Made by a program: the position numbers and the translations under genes
The notes under the pieces: generated by a model
What the model saw: only the letters and a program-made list of their open reading frames with translations
Database searches by the model: none
What the model was told of the DNA's origin: nothing
Shown: positions 39,801 through 49,686 of the stretch, one piece after another
Numbering within the stretch: the stretch's first letter is position 1
Layout of the letters: each line of letters begins with the position of its first letter
Origin: Diplonema papillatum
Taxonomy: Eukaryota; Euglenozoa; Diplonemea; Diplonemida; Diplonemidae
Direction: 5' to 3'
Length of the DNA stretch: 64,000 nt
Assembly (NCBI GenBank): GCA_030068145.1
Contig: JAPJBO010000098.1
Location: 186,001 to 250,000, forward strand

Positions 39801-41285
39801 GGAGCACAGTACCTCTTCCAAAGCAGTCGGCTGAAGCGGAGCACAGTCAATGGGCATTCAGAGAGTGCAAAGCATGTCTCTTGTAGGGCAGTGGGCAGCG
39901 GGCTTTGAGGGAAAGGTCAGCGCGGTAGCGATGACCAGGAGAACACATACAGATGGGTGGGGAGAGGCCCTGGGACTAAGGCGTGACTACCCCCGTCCCT
40001 GTCCCTCCCAGGGCGCCACCCCGAATCTAGCCTGGCTCCACCACGGTGAAGGCCCACACCTGCGGTTTCCGTCCCTCGTATGCTTGTGCTTGGCACTTCT
40101 TGGGCCAGACAGTGGTCAACATGGTCGCTCATGGGCCAGCCAGGGGTCCACCAGTGGTCGAACCCAAAATACTAGTGTCAATTTCGATCACACTCTACAA
40201 CGCTCGACTACACTCTACTACACTCTACTACACTCGATTACACTCTACTACACTCGATTACACTATATTACACTCGATTACGCTCGATCAGGGGGTGGGT
40301 GAATTGGCTCAACAGTATTGTATACAATAATATACGAAAATCTGTACAATAAAAATACAATAAAATACAATAAACGATTCGTATCACAACCGTGGTTAAC
40401 AATGCATTGTTGGTACTAAAAATTAGTAGTTGGCAGCGTACTACATGAAACTTACCAAAGCAGGTGAGTTCCGCTAGTGCGCACAAACAAATACCTTACC
40501 CACAAAACCAGCACCAACAACAACGACCCCCCCCCCCCCGGTAAAGTAGAAGGAGAAAAAGAAGTTGTCGACAACGAAAGAAAGAAAAGAACAGAAAATA
40601 AGACTCTGCATTCCGCGAAGAAGACTGGATGCTAGCATCAAACACATGAGAGGCAAGTAGCGCCTGAACACGAAACTAAGATTTTCCCCCCCCTACAAGC
40701 CCTGAGTTTTTTAACTGATTGCTCAGACACGGTTGTAGGGGTCTTCTCCCCGTGATGGATTCGCCTGTGCTCTAGTAGCACGGGTGGTCCTGGCTGTGAC
40801 GAGCTACGAACAGCCGCCTGACAAACCAGAGTCTGCAGACACTCAGGTTCCGCGCTGATGATGGTCCGCCTTATGTGTCCGTGGCTTAAAGGACCGAAAC
40901 ACGGCGCAGACGGGACCAGTGCGGTGTTGAGCACATACCCATTCCAAGCACGTTCTTGCAATCCCCCCCTCCCTTTATATCTCTAAAAACTGCCAACCCT
41001 TCCCACAGCTGCGTGAATCAAACGAAGGTTCTCGAAAGCGAGGAGCTCTACGAACGAGCCGCGCTGGAAGCGTGCCTGGTCCTCAAAGTTCAAGAGGAGC
41101 CAATCGCGGCAAAGAAGAGGGCAGACGGCGTCTCCCGGAAGCTTGCCCACTCGGCGGCCTTCCTTCACCGCGACGAGCTGCGCGCGCGGACGGGAGTCGA
41201 GCAGGCAGAGGTGTTGGAGCGGGTCACCGCCACGTTTATCGGCCGCGACAGCGCGCTGAGCCAGAATCCGACGTTTGCTTTTTAG
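32254..41285 (+). CDS. Two-exon gene for a 628-aa protein with internal repeats, unknown function
   Basis: Exons 32254-33863 and 41009-41285 total 1887 nt, in phase (phase 2 join giving Ser), with TAG at 41,283. The N-terminus is basic and helical (KRSEFTNKYAAKLKELLEE), then His/Pro-rich. Residues about 125-345 hold seven or eight degenerate repeats of about 30 residues (core NTRQAPGDGCGKNEVFGPLP), near-identical in the middle. The C-terminal third is Ala/Arg-rich and helical, continuing in exon 2 as KVLESEELYERAALEACLVL... ALSQNPTFAF. I recognise no domain and infer no function. The 7.1-kb intron hosts a LINE and family A and B repeats. A broken copy of the 5' end lies upstream. Confidence 0.7.
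33864..34375 (+). repeat. Start of the intron: C-run and family B copies
   Basis: About 27 consecutive C follow the donor at 33,873-33,899. Partial (33,946-34,060) and full (34,205-34,374) family B copies follow, ending in the usual C-run. Confidence 0.65.
34456..34887 (+). pseudogene. LINE reverse transcriptase, fingers (first frame)
   Basis: It reads from the left junction to a stop at 34,885. KSAKGACGVDGWRMAELKAL, then ERTGEWPRALQTALV, MTPKG and MRPITVTSCVYRLWA are RT0-RT2 motifs. The protein continues in another frame from about 34,840, so there is a frameshift. Confidence 0.8.
34842..38015 (+). pseudogene. LINE reverse transcriptase palm to C-terminal zinc-binding region (second frame)
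   Basis: It opens with GQHGFRPGHRGEDPL (RT motif 2a), then motif A (LSLDFSKCFDRVP, about 34,950), motif B (NGILQGCPISVILINALL), motif C (YADD at 35,225-35,236) and motif D (GMALNMDKTF). A CX2CX9HX4C finger is at about 36,212-36,270. A second, unusual Cys/His-rich domain runs 37,075-37,390 (pairs of Cys and HHH/HH clusters, e.g. CEVCRRLG, CCRHHHAADD, CDRHRMSRCAVC, CCAAGHHGC). The tail is Ser/Pro/Arg-rich with repeated RRKR and KGRKR basic patches. From 34,842 to the TAA at 38,013 the frame is intact, so the element is young. Confidence 0.82.
38220..38475 (+). repeat. AT-rich TAATAAT / TTATTGTA minisatellite
   Basis: GGTAATAAT and TCTAATAAT alternate for about 170 bases, then TTATTGTA(C/A)A units. 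It is sharply AT-rich against its neighbours. Confidence 0.75.
38476..38620. repeat. TCGATTACAC decamer array enclosed by inverted arms
   Basis: The left arm TACTGAGCCAATTCACC (38,477) and right arm GGTGAATTGGGGGGGTACTG (about 38,595) are inverted relatives. Between them TCGATTACAC repeats about seven times. The same arrangement, with only the right arm clear, is at 40,180-40,330. Confidence 0.65.
38621..40175. other. Intron segment, nothing recognised
   Basis: Long but unbiased frames on both strands; no motif, RNA gene or shared repeat was identified apart from a fragment near 39,070-39,115 resembling 1,908-1,955. Confidence 0.4.
40180..40390. repeat. Second decamer array and TACAATA tract
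   Basis: CTCGATTACAC / CTCTACTACAC units run from about 40,180 to 40,290, then GATCAGGGGGTGGGTGAATT (right arm) and an AATAC-rich tract. Confidence 0.65.
40541..40967 (+). repeat. Family B copy followed by family A copy
   Basis: The family B copy ends at the C-run (40,686-40,693). Family A starts at 40,721 with the same left extension (GCCCTGAGTTTTTTAACTGA) as the 14.0-kb copy. Exon 2 begins 41 bases later. Confidence 0.7.
41009..41285 (+). CDS. 628-aa repeat protein, exon 2 (terminal)
   Basis: The acceptor is CTTCCCACAG ending at 41,008. The exon supplies 92 residues, mostly charged helix (EELYERAALEACLVLKVQEE), and the stop. Assignment to the 32-kb gene rests on matching phase, adjacency and lack of another acceptor-less start; a transcript would settle it. 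Confidence 0.65.
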
Positions 41286-42370
41286 TGCCTCTCCGCGCCT
41301 GTTGTGCGTCGTCACTTCCTGATCCGAGCCAACGATTGACCTAGGAGGCCGATCATTACCGATCTGCCTTCAACCTTGCCTATCCGTCTTCACGATCGAC
41401 GCGCAACCGATGCGCCCGGGACGAGCAGTCGAAGGACCAAACGCGCGCCCGTCTTGGTCGCAGCCAACTGCTGATCATTAGTGATCTGCCTTCAACCGTT
41501 GCCTATCTGTCTTTCAGCCCACGATCGACAGAAGTTGCCCATCTGTCTTCATCTTCGAGTCTGGCTTCGGCGATTTTACTCCCTTCGATCCCCGCTGGAC
41601 TGCCTTCGGTTGTAGCCTTAAGCCACAAGATGACCAGCAGCCATTCATATCAGCGACCTCGTCCAACCGTCGTCTATTTGTCTTCACCGTCAGAGGCTTC
41701 GGTATTCCCTGATCCGACTCCGATCCTCAGATCGACGATGATCGATCGCAAATTGTCAACGATCGAAGGCGAGTTCGAAGGCAGCGCTTGAATGAGCGAA
41801 GTCGGTCGCCAATGATTGAAGGTAAATTGGCACTAGGTCGATGCCAGGAGGAGTCGTCAATGACCGAATATGTTGTCAATGACTAGGTCGATGCCAGGAG
41901 GAGTCGTCAATGACCGAATATGTTGTCGATGACGAGTGAAGACCCCTGTGCATATATGTTCGTCTTTTGTCGGTTCCCGCTTTTCATCAGTACTTTCGGA
42001 GAATTACTCCGGCCCGACTGCGCTCGTTCAGTTCCTGGGCTGCCTTCGATGACTTCGATCGTTGATGGCCTGCTTTCGGGTGTTGCTCGATCCGAGTTCG
42101 ATCGTCGGCAACCTTACGATGCAGATCGGCGCCACCGATGCTTTGCTCCCAAATCAAAACGATCACCGGCGGTCTACCTTGCATTCCATGAAATCCCTCC
42201 ACGGCGTTCGCAGCACGCGGTACGCCCCTTCACGCTCTTCGTATCCTCTCTCCGTCGAGCCACCCTCATGCGCCCACTGTCAGCAACCCTTTTTCTAAAT
42301 GTCGTTGCTGCAGGGTGCCTGATGTTCTTCTGTTGACCGCCGGGACGACGCATTTGTTTTACCTTCTGAG
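41286..42370. other. Intergenic with weak tandem repeats
   Basis: The phrase GATCTGCCTTCAACC...GTCTTCA recurs irregularly from 41,350 to 41,700. A 51-bp unit (ACTAGGTCGATGCCAGGAGG...) is duplicated at 41,832 and 41,883. No gene is supported. Confidence 0.5.
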
Positions 42371-42372
42371 AA

Positions 42373-42775
42373 CCATGGCAACGCAAACTGCCGTGGCACA
42401 TGTAAGAGTGGAGCAAAGAAGAGCTCAGCACAGAGAATCATGTCAAGGCAAACCGCCGTGGCACATCTATGTCAATGAGAGTGCGGCAAAGAAGAGCTGA
42501 GCGCAGGGAACCATGACAAGGAAAACTGCCGTGGCACATGTAACGAGAGTGGAGCAAAGAAGAGCTCAGCACAGAGAATCATGACAAGGCAAACAGCTGT
42601 GGCACATGTATGCCCATGAGAGTGCAGCAAAGAAGAGCTGAGCACAGGGAACCGTGACAAGGAAAACTGCGGTGGCACACTGTATGTCAACGAGAGTGCA
42701 GCAAAGAAGAGCTGAGCACAGAGAATCATGACAAGACAAACTGCCGTGGCAGATTTATGTCAACGAGAGCGCAGG
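42373..42775 (+). repeat. Tandem repeat of 64-74 bp, six units
   Basis: Units start (A)CCATG or TCATG-ACAAGG at about 42,373, 42,437, 42,510, 42,578, 42,651 and 42,725 and contain GAGAGTGCAGCAAAGAAGAG. Spacing alternates, suggesting a dimeric higher-order unit. The array stops about 95 bases before the next gene's ATG. Confidence 0.75.
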
Positions 42776-42868
42776 TGCGCACATCTACGTAACTTTAGTC
42801 CCGCGAAGTGTCTCGAGTGCAGGGGAAAAAAAACAGAAACCAGAAGGAAGGCGGGGGTTGGTCGTATA

Positions 42869-43598
42869 ATGTCGCAGGATCCCAGCGCGCCTGTATCCGA
42901 CGCGCTGGAGGCGCTTCGCTTGGTGCAGAAGGACTTGGGCGTGGACGCCGGCGTCGAAGAACCGCCGCCGTCGTGGGGCAACGAGCGGCTGCTGAAGGCG
43001 GAGCTGAACAAGGTGCGCGCCTGCGAGGAGGAGCTGCGGCTGGTCCACGCCTCGCACCTCGCCTCGAACATGGCGAAGTCGGTTCTGCGCGACTCGGGCG
43101 ACGACGCCAGCCTCCCGCCGCACGCTTTGAAGCTGAAGCGGGACTTGCAGCGCTGCGAGTTCCAACTCAAAGCCCTGAGTGTCACAACCCACCCGTTAAC
43201 GAACGAAGTTCTCCGCCTCCACGATATCGACTACACCGAGTTCATCGACATCGCGTCCACCGAAGCAACCGCTTTGCGATCCACCCGCCTGGCATCCGAC
43301 CCAGCGCAGCAGCACCTTCCTGAAGTTCTGTCCAAAATTGTGATGTTTTTGTGCTCGGTGTGCCGCCAGCACGACAAGTCGGCCGTCGTCAAGGAGTCCA
43401 TGCAGGCGCTTACGGACCGGCAGGCCGCGCACAAGGAGCACCTGCTGCGCGAGGAGTTGTACAGCGCGAAGCGCGACATCTTGGTGAAGGTCGAGCAACT
43501 GGAAGCGTTGGCAAGCATAGGTATCAACATCGCGAGCGCGAAGGCAGAAGCAGAAGAGAGGCGCGAAGACGCCATGGAGGAGTTCGCCTATCTTAAAA
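42869..43598 (+). CDS. Coiled-coil protein (384 aa), exon 1
   Basis: ATG follows TCGTATA at 42,869; the donor is AAAA|GTATGC at 43,599. The frame would run only four codons past the donor. Confidence 0.78.
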
Positions 43599-45082
43599 GT
43601 ATGCTCGTTTGTGAATAAATGCCAAGGAAGCTATGGGGCGAAGAATAGCAATGGAAACTCTTGAAAGTATTGTGGTGGGGAAAACGGGAAGGAAGGTCGT
43701 GCGCTATGCTGGCGTGAAGAAAACCAAAGAAAGCACTGAAAAGTATCGTAGTGCGCATAAAGCGAAGGGGCTCGTGAAACGATCTGGCTAAGCATCTTTG
43801 CTGATTGTTATGGAAACTCTTAAAAGTATTGTGGTGGGGAAAATGGGAAGGAAGGTCGTGCGCTATGCTGGTGTGAAGAAAAGCAAAGAAGCACTGAAAA
43901 GTATCCTAGTGAGCGCAAAAAGCGAAGGAGGCTCGTGAAACGCTCTGGCTAAGCATCTTTGCTGATTGTTATGAAAACTCTTGAGAGTATTGTGGTGGGG
44001 AAAATGGGAAGGAAGGTCGTGCGCTATGCTGGTGTGAAGAAAAGCAAAGAAAGCACTGAAAAGTATCTTAGTGAGCGCAAAAAGCGAAGGAGGCTCTGGC
44101 TAAGCATCTTTGCTGATTGATATACTACAATTGCTCACCCTTACCCGCAGGCAGCATCAAGACGCTCGAAAACATCGTCGAGTCGCTGAAGGCGGAGAAG
44201 GTGAAGCTGTTCGAAAACCTCGACAAGGTGACGCGCGGATACCGCGCGAAGAACCTCGAATTGCCCAAACAGCGCCAGCAGTTCGAACAGGTTCTCGACA
44301 AGGCGACGGCTGCGAACAAGGAGGCCACCGCCACGACCACTCTGCTGTCCCAATGCCTCGGCAGCTACCATCCTCACCCCTGTTAGGTCACAAAACCAAA
44401 GCAAGCAAGTAAAGTGTACACGAAAGATGCCCCCCCAAACCCACCCAGTACGTATTAGCTTTAAAAGAACCCATTTGACTACGGTCACACTTCTCAAGCG
44501 AACTATAACTTTGAAAAAACAGGTTGAAGGAAGTGCGCGCACTACAAGTTCCAATAGCACAAAGGAGACCTGATATATCAGGTCCAGTGTCACAGCGTTC
44601 TGGCTAAGCATCTTTTAACTGACATACTCGCTCACAATTGCTCACCCTTACCCGCAGGCAGCATCAAGACGCTCGAAAACATCGTCGAGTCGCTGAAGGC
44701 GGAGAAGGTGAAGCTGTTCGAAAACCTCGACAAGGTGACGCGCGGATACCGCGCGAAGAACCTCGAATTGCTCAAACAGCGCCAGCAGTTCGAACAGGTT
44801 CTCGACAAGGCGACGGCTGCGAACAAGGAGGCCACCGCCACGACCGTCCTGCTGTCCCAATGCCTCGGCTTCTCCGCACCAGCGGCGGAGCTTGCCGCCC
44901 ACTTGCACGGCCTCCTCTTCTCCTCTGAACACAAGGAAGCTGCCGACGTGCGCGCCTTCCTCACCGCCCACGTTCCGACCACAGCCTCCCCGCTTGACAG
45001 CAGCCAAACAGCGCTTGCATTTCGGGCTGAATCGTTGCATGAAGGACAGAACTCCTCCGCGGAGCCCAGTAATGCTGCGTGA
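42869..45082 (+). CDS. Two-exon gene for a 384-aa coiled-coil protein, unknown function
   Basis: Exons 42869-43598 and 44658-45082 total 1155 nt in phase (phase 1 join; AAA A|GC AGC gives KSS). The protein is mostly charged heptad helix: MSQDPSAPVSDALEALRLVQ, an alanine/glutamate-rich middle with a Cys pair (MFLCSVCRQH), then KTLENIVESLKAEKVKLFEN. It closes with a Ser/Ala-rich tail and TGA at 45,080. Structural or scaffolding roles are typical of such proteins but nothing points to one. A near-identical copy of the exon 2 start is present earlier in the intron (44,151) and could be used instead, ending 321 residues into the protein. Confidence 0.75.
43651..44120 (+). repeat. 160-bp tandem repeat, three units, in the intron
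   Basis: Units start ATGGAAACTCTT(G/A)AAAGTAT at 43,651, 43,810 and 43,971 and end GCTAAGCATCTTTGCTGATT. The phrase CTGGCTAAGCATCTTT appears again at 44,600 before the second exon copy, so it forms part of the duplicated block. Confidence 0.8.
44130..44388 (+). pseudogene. Truncated duplicate (or alternative) exon 2 of the coiled-coil gene
   Basis: 44,133-44,362 repeats 44,640-44,868 including CTTACCCGCAG acceptor and reading frame, with one Pro/Leu change and Thr/Val change. After SQCLG it diverges and stops at 44,384. Phase fits exon 1, so it could act as an alternative terminal exon. Confidence 0.65.
44658..45082 (+). CDS. Coiled-coil protein (384 aa), exon 2
   Basis: The acceptor is TTACCCGCAG at 44,648-44,657. 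It reads SIKTLENIVESLKAEKVKLF to EGQNSSAEPSNAA and TGA. Confidence 0.75.
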
Positions 45083-45309
45083 AAGTGAATGAAGAGTCTG
45101 TGAAAGGCCAACCCGACCGTTCTTTTCTGTTGGCATCGCCTTGCACCGGAGGCCAGTGGCACGACTGTACTGCTGTCACGATGGCTTGACTTTCCGTGCA
45201 GAGCCTCTCTTCACAGAACTCCTGCGCGGCCCGTATAGCTGCGTGAAGTGTCTCTCGCGTTGTGCGAAGGAGTCAGTCCGTCGAGGAGTCACCGTTCTTT
45301 TCTACCGGC

Positions 45310-45788
45310 CTCTCGCATTGCCGCCCGCTTGTACGGCCTCCTCTTCTCCTCTGAACACAAGGAAGCTGCCGACGTGCGCGCCTTCCTCACCGCCCACGTT
45401 CCGACCACAGCCTCCCCGCTTGACAGCAGCCAAACAGCGCTTGCATTTCGGGCTGAATCGTTGCATGAAGGACAGAACTCCTCCGCGGAGCCCAGTAATG
45501 CTGCGTGAAGTGAAGAGTCTCTCGCCGCAAGTGAAGGAGTCAGTCCACCCGACCGTTCTTTTCTGCCGGCATCTCGCACTGCACCAGCGGCAGAGATTGC
45601 CGCCCACTTGCACGGCCTCCTCTTCTCCTCTGAACACAAGGAAGCTGCCGACGTGCGCGCCTTCCTCACCGCCCACGTTCCGACCACAGCTTCCCCGCTT
45701 GACAGCAGCCAAACAGCGCTTGCATTTCGGGCTGAATTGTTGCATGAACGACAGAACTCCTCCGCGGAGCCCAGTAATGCTGCGTGAA
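45310..45788 (+). pseudogene. Two tandem copies of the 3' end of the coiled-coil gene
   Basis: 45,325-45,508 and about 45,590-45,788 repeat 44,893-45,082 almost without change, including the stop. Each lacks the upstream part of the exon and a clear acceptor. Linkers share the words GGAGTCAGTCC and CCGTTCTTTTCT. Confidence 0.8.
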
Positions 45789-45789
45789 A

Positions 45790-46440
45790 GTGAAGACAAA
45801 CACACTCTCGCCATTCCTTGTAGTATTTGCATACTTGCAAAAGGCAAAAGCTAAGTAGAGTTGATCGGCAGGCTTGAGACAGTCGTACAAAGCCTTTCGC
45901 TCACTAACCTGCAGTTCCTCGGTTCTCAAGGCAACAGCATCGAATCTTGTACTTAATGGCTCATGGGTTTGTATCATTAAATACAAGTCTTGCCAGCCAG
46001 TCAGTTGGAAGGGAGTCGGGTGAAATCCTCGAAACCGTCACGTAGATTAACGAATTCTCATCGCAAAGAACGTAGTTTGAACGACACGTGCGCCACTGCC
46101 GCTCAGTCTCCGCCTTTACAGGCCAGAGGCTGGCTCTGGGCTGCCACAATTTCTCCATCTCTTTTCGTTTTCTCGGCGCCGATGTTGTTTAGCAGTCGTC
46201 CTTTTCTGCAGGAATTGCGGGAAGGCTAAAATTACGGAACAACGGGGATTCGAGCGAAACCAACTGGAAAGTGCTGCTAAAAAGGCAACCCCTGCTCAAC
46301 TTGTAGAACGTGGGGGGCCACGAAGGAATGTACTTGGTGTCGGTCACAAACAGTCCCGGACATGGCTAGCTAGAATCTCGGAATTCTCAAGCGAACCTTA
46401 CCTCAAAAAACGCTAGAAGGCCCTCGGGCGGGGGAGAAAC
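45790..46440. other. Intergenic, family C and 45-bp motif before the next gene
   Basis: Family C is at about 46,280-46,375, followed by a 45-bp motif ending about 40 bases before the ATG. Nothing else is recognised. Confidence 0.5.
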
Positions 46441-46451
46441 GAGAGCGAACA

Positions 46452-46883
46452 ATGGGCTGCTGCTTCTCGGACGGCAGCGACGGCGAAGGGGGCGGCATCG
46501 GCCGGCTGCTGAAGGTGGCCCGGTCGGAAACGCAGCCGATCGACGTCACGACGCCGTGCGCCACGGAAGTGGTCATTCGTTACCCGGCCAAAGTGTCGGT
46601 CAACCTCTCGTCGGGGGACAAAAAACGAACGGTCGAGGTCTCGTGGCTCGACGAAGACGACAAGCAAAAATTCGACGATTCACTGGCAAACATGTTCTCC
46701 ACCCGCTACCTGCCGCGCAACCAACTCTCAGAGGCCGGGTGGAAGACTCTGGAGGACTACGACAAGACAGCTGTGATAGACCGCCCCGGCACATACTACC
46801 TCGTCACTCGCTCGTCGTCTGTCGTAAGCGATAAGAACGTCACAGTGAAAGGCACAATCCTCAAGTCGGAGGTGTTCTTGTGA
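46452..46883 (+). CDS. Small single-exon gene with MGCCFS lipidation-type N-terminus (143 aa)
   Basis: The start MGCCFS fits the eukaryotic N-myristoylation rule (Gly2, Ser6) with Cys3-Cys4 as likely palmitoylation sites, so membrane anchoring is probable. The body is a compact alpha/beta-looking domain (TEVVIRYPAKVSVNLSS, VEVSWLDEDDKQKFDDSL, RNQLSEAGWKTLEDY, TAVIDRPGTYYLVTRSSSV). It ends VTVKGTILKSEVFL then TGA. I do not recognise the family. Three decayed copies follow downstream, and the conserved part of the oldest ones is the GTYYLV...VKG block. Confidence 0.82.
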   Translation: MGCCFSDGSDGEGGGIGRLLKVARSETQPIDVTTPCATEVVIRYPAKVSVNLSSGDKKRTVEVSWLDEDDKQKFDDSLANMFSTRYLPRNQLSEAGWKTLEDYDKTAVIDRPGTYYLVTRSSSVVSDKNVTVKGTILKSEVFL

Positions 46884-46974
46884 TGACAACTGGCGCAGGT
46901 TTATCGGTCGTCAAGTGCATCTCCAGACAATTTCAAGCAGCTCCATAGGGAATAGTGATGGACCGGCTTATACA

Positions 46975-47400
46975 CGGCTACCGAAAGGGTGGCTCGGTCG
47001 GACACTGGACGTCGACGCCAAATTGCCACGGAAAAGTGAAAATTCGCTACCCAGCACTACGGCGTCAGTCAACCACCTTCCGTGTACGCGGAAGTATCCA
47101 GCTGCGGTGTCAGTCAACCTTTCCGCTGAAGCTGAAGCTGACGGGTAAAAACGTGGAGTGGCTCGATGAAGACGACAAGCAAAAAGTCGACGATTCACCA
47201 GCAAGCATGTGTTCTCCACCCGCCACCTGCCGCGCAACCAACTCTCAGAGGCCGGGTGGAAGACTCTGGAGGACTACGACGAGACAGCGGTGATAGACTG
47301 CCCCGGCACATACTACCTCGTCACTCGCTCGTCGTCAGTCGTAAGCGATAAGAACGTCACAGTGAAAGGCACAATCCTCAAGTCGGAGGTGTTCTTGTGA
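46975..47400 (+). pseudogene. Decayed copy 1 of the MGCCFS gene
   Basis: The last two thirds (from about 47,160) is nearly identical to 46,640-46,883 down to the stop, but an inserted base near 47,206 breaks the frame and the N-terminus is replaced. Confidence 0.8.
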
Positions 47401-47504
47401 TGGCAACTGCTGCAGGTTTATCGCATCCAGACAATTTCAAGCAGCTCCATAGGGAATAGAGAATAGAGATGGACCAGACTGTGGTGGGACCTGGCAGGCA
47501 TCAG

Positions 47505-47863
47505 TGATGGCTTATACACGGCTACCGAAAGGGTGGCTTGGTCGGACACTGGACGTCGACGCCAAATTGCCACGGGAAAGTGAAAATTCGCTGCTCTGCA
47601 GTGTCAGTCACCTTTTCGGCTGAAGCTGAAGCTGACCGGGACACGTGTGGCTCGACGGAAACGACAAGCAAAAATTGGACAATTAATTAGCAAACATGCT
47701 CTCCACCCGCTACCTGCCGAACAACCAGCTCTCAGACCGGGTGAAACAGCTGCGATAGAGCGCCCAGACACGTACTACTTGGTCACTCGCTCGTCGTGTG
47801 TCGAAAGCGATGAGAATGCCACGGTGAAAGGTTCGATCCCTCAAGCCGGAGGTGTCCGTATAA
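47505..47863 (+). pseudogene. Decayed copy 2 of the MGCCFS gene
   Basis: It shares the same upstream 60 bases as copy 1 (ACACGGCTACCGAAAGGGTG...) and recognisable TYYLVTRSS, with deletions and frameshifts. Confidence 0.7.
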
Positions 47864-48049
47864 GCACTGCTGGCGGAAGCTTATCGTTCGTCATTCGATG
47901 CTCCCTACCCAACAGATGAACTATCCAACCCTTAGACAATTCTACCCAGGTTAGGAAGAGCCGATCGAAAGCAACATGAACGCTGGCTTGCCACAGGCCC
48001 GTTATCCCTGTGGGAATCTTCCTGACACCCCCGATTTCATTCCTTGAGC

Positions 48050-48340
48050 GAGATGTGACCGATAGACGCCACGACGCCAAGTTACCACGGAAGGGGCTCT
48101 TCGCTACCCAGCTATAATGCCAGTCAACCTTTCGTGAAGACGTCAAGCAAAAAAATGACAATTCTATACAATGATCCATGCTTCTCACACACTTCCACCG
48201 CCTCTCAGAGGCCGCGAGGACTACGACAACACTGCGATACAACGCCCAGCACTTACTACTTGGTCTCTCACGCGTTGTTCGTCGTTAGCGATGCAAATGT
48301 CATTGGCGCAAGGTACACTCCTCAAGTCGGAGGTGCCTTA
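48050..48340 (+). pseudogene. Decayed copy 3 of the MGCCFS gene
   Basis: The oldest copy; only GACGTCAAGCAAAAA..., the Leu/Ser-rich block and TACTACTTGGTCTC can be aligned. Divergence increases with distance from the intact gene. Confidence 0.6.
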
Positions 48341-49500
48341 TGTCCGCTGCTGGCAGGGCTTAATGTTAATCCTATACGACACTTTAGTCGATGGAGTTGG
48401 TCCAAACTAAGTGTGGCTCCACAGCCCGGACCAGTAGTGCGTTGCGCAGGACGTCGCGGTGTGATCCCGTCTGTTCGATTCATTTTGGTGCTTTTCACAG
48501 CATTTTACGATATGTGTGCTGAAGTATCCGCGTGGCTTGTGCAACCAGGCGTGGAAGCGACATCAAGGAGTACTGTCAATGCAATGGCAAGAACGAGTGT
48601 ATCGGTCGTCAGCTCGATTCGTTTCGATGCATGGCAAGGCAGAGCAGTTGTTGGATGCGAAGCAGGACACGTGTGTGCTCGGTGACATGCGTGCATGTAG
48701 ATCACCGATTCTTTGCCATTGCAGGTGATGGGCGGAACCTGTCTGATGTTGCTTACATGCCTCGTTATCCGTGTCGTCTGTTACATTTGCTTCGATGCAT
48801 GACAGCGCAGATGCTGGGTGCGATGCAGTATAAATGCGCTCGGAACCGCGTGCATGAACATCACCGACCTCCTATCATCACATGCGATGGACGGCGCTCT
48901 TTGACGCCTCATGTCTGTTGTAATTGTTCCACAGCATGGCAGACACACAGGAAAGCAGCGTCAAAGACTGCAGTCTCTCACACGCGATGGCGGAGTGATC
49001 ATTCGTCTGTTCGATCCGCACTACAGGGTGCGTACTACACGTGATGCTATCCCTGTACTTGTGTATTTCTCTTCGTTGCTCTGCGTTTGCTGATCGACAG
49101 AGGTGCTGCTAAACAGCCTGCCTTCATGGCACTTGCACTTTACAGAAACTCAATGCTACACAGGGCCCTACAGAAACTCAATGCTACTACAGAAACTCAA
49201 AGCTACACAGGGCTCAACGTTGATTCTCCAAGCAGATTGATAATACCCAACAGGTCGGCGCACTGGCCTCGCTAAGCCAAAACGGGTCGAATAGATACAA
49301 CAAGCAGCAGGTGGGTTTCGCTAGTGCGCACAAACAAAACGCGCCATACTCCTTCTCGTGAAAGTATGCTAATCCTGCAGGAGCTCTCTTGAGTTTGTGA
49401 TCGCGGGAGTCGAAGCACCTAACGTTAATAACCCAAAGCAGGACCGACCCAACCCCCCGAGAAGAAGCGAAGGATAAATACACAATTTTTTTATGGTAAC
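48341..49500. other. Intergenic with degenerate repeats and a LINE-type tail word
   Basis: Imperfect repeats of about 150 bases (CGTTTCGATGCATGGCA / GCTTCGATGCATGACAGCG) run from 48,470 to 48,990. The LINE tail word is at 49,115-49,170, where CAGAAACTCAATGCTAC repeats three times. Confidence 0.5.
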
Positions 49501-49686
49501 GAACGCGGTTGTCATCATCAGAAAAGTGACAGTCGGCAGCGACTACTGTGGAATATACCAAAGCAGGTGATAGCATCACATATCGCAGGAAGATAGCTGT
49601 TGTGCCAGCAGCTGCCGGTCTCAACTCTCCCTGGTTTTGTGCATGTCATGCACAAACCGACACCATGCAAGCTGCGAAGCAACGCG
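49500..49686 (+). repeat. Family H repeat at the 5' end of the second coiled-coil gene
   Basis: It is the reverse complement of 6062-6256, including the GTGCATG/CATGCAC hairpin. The only in-frame ATG of the next coding exon (49,648) lies inside it. Confidence 0.7.

Noticed and set aside
45141..45854. 237-codon frame over the 3'-end copies
   Set aside because: It reads the duplicated exon ends out of frame; the true frame of these copies ends NSSAEPSNAA.
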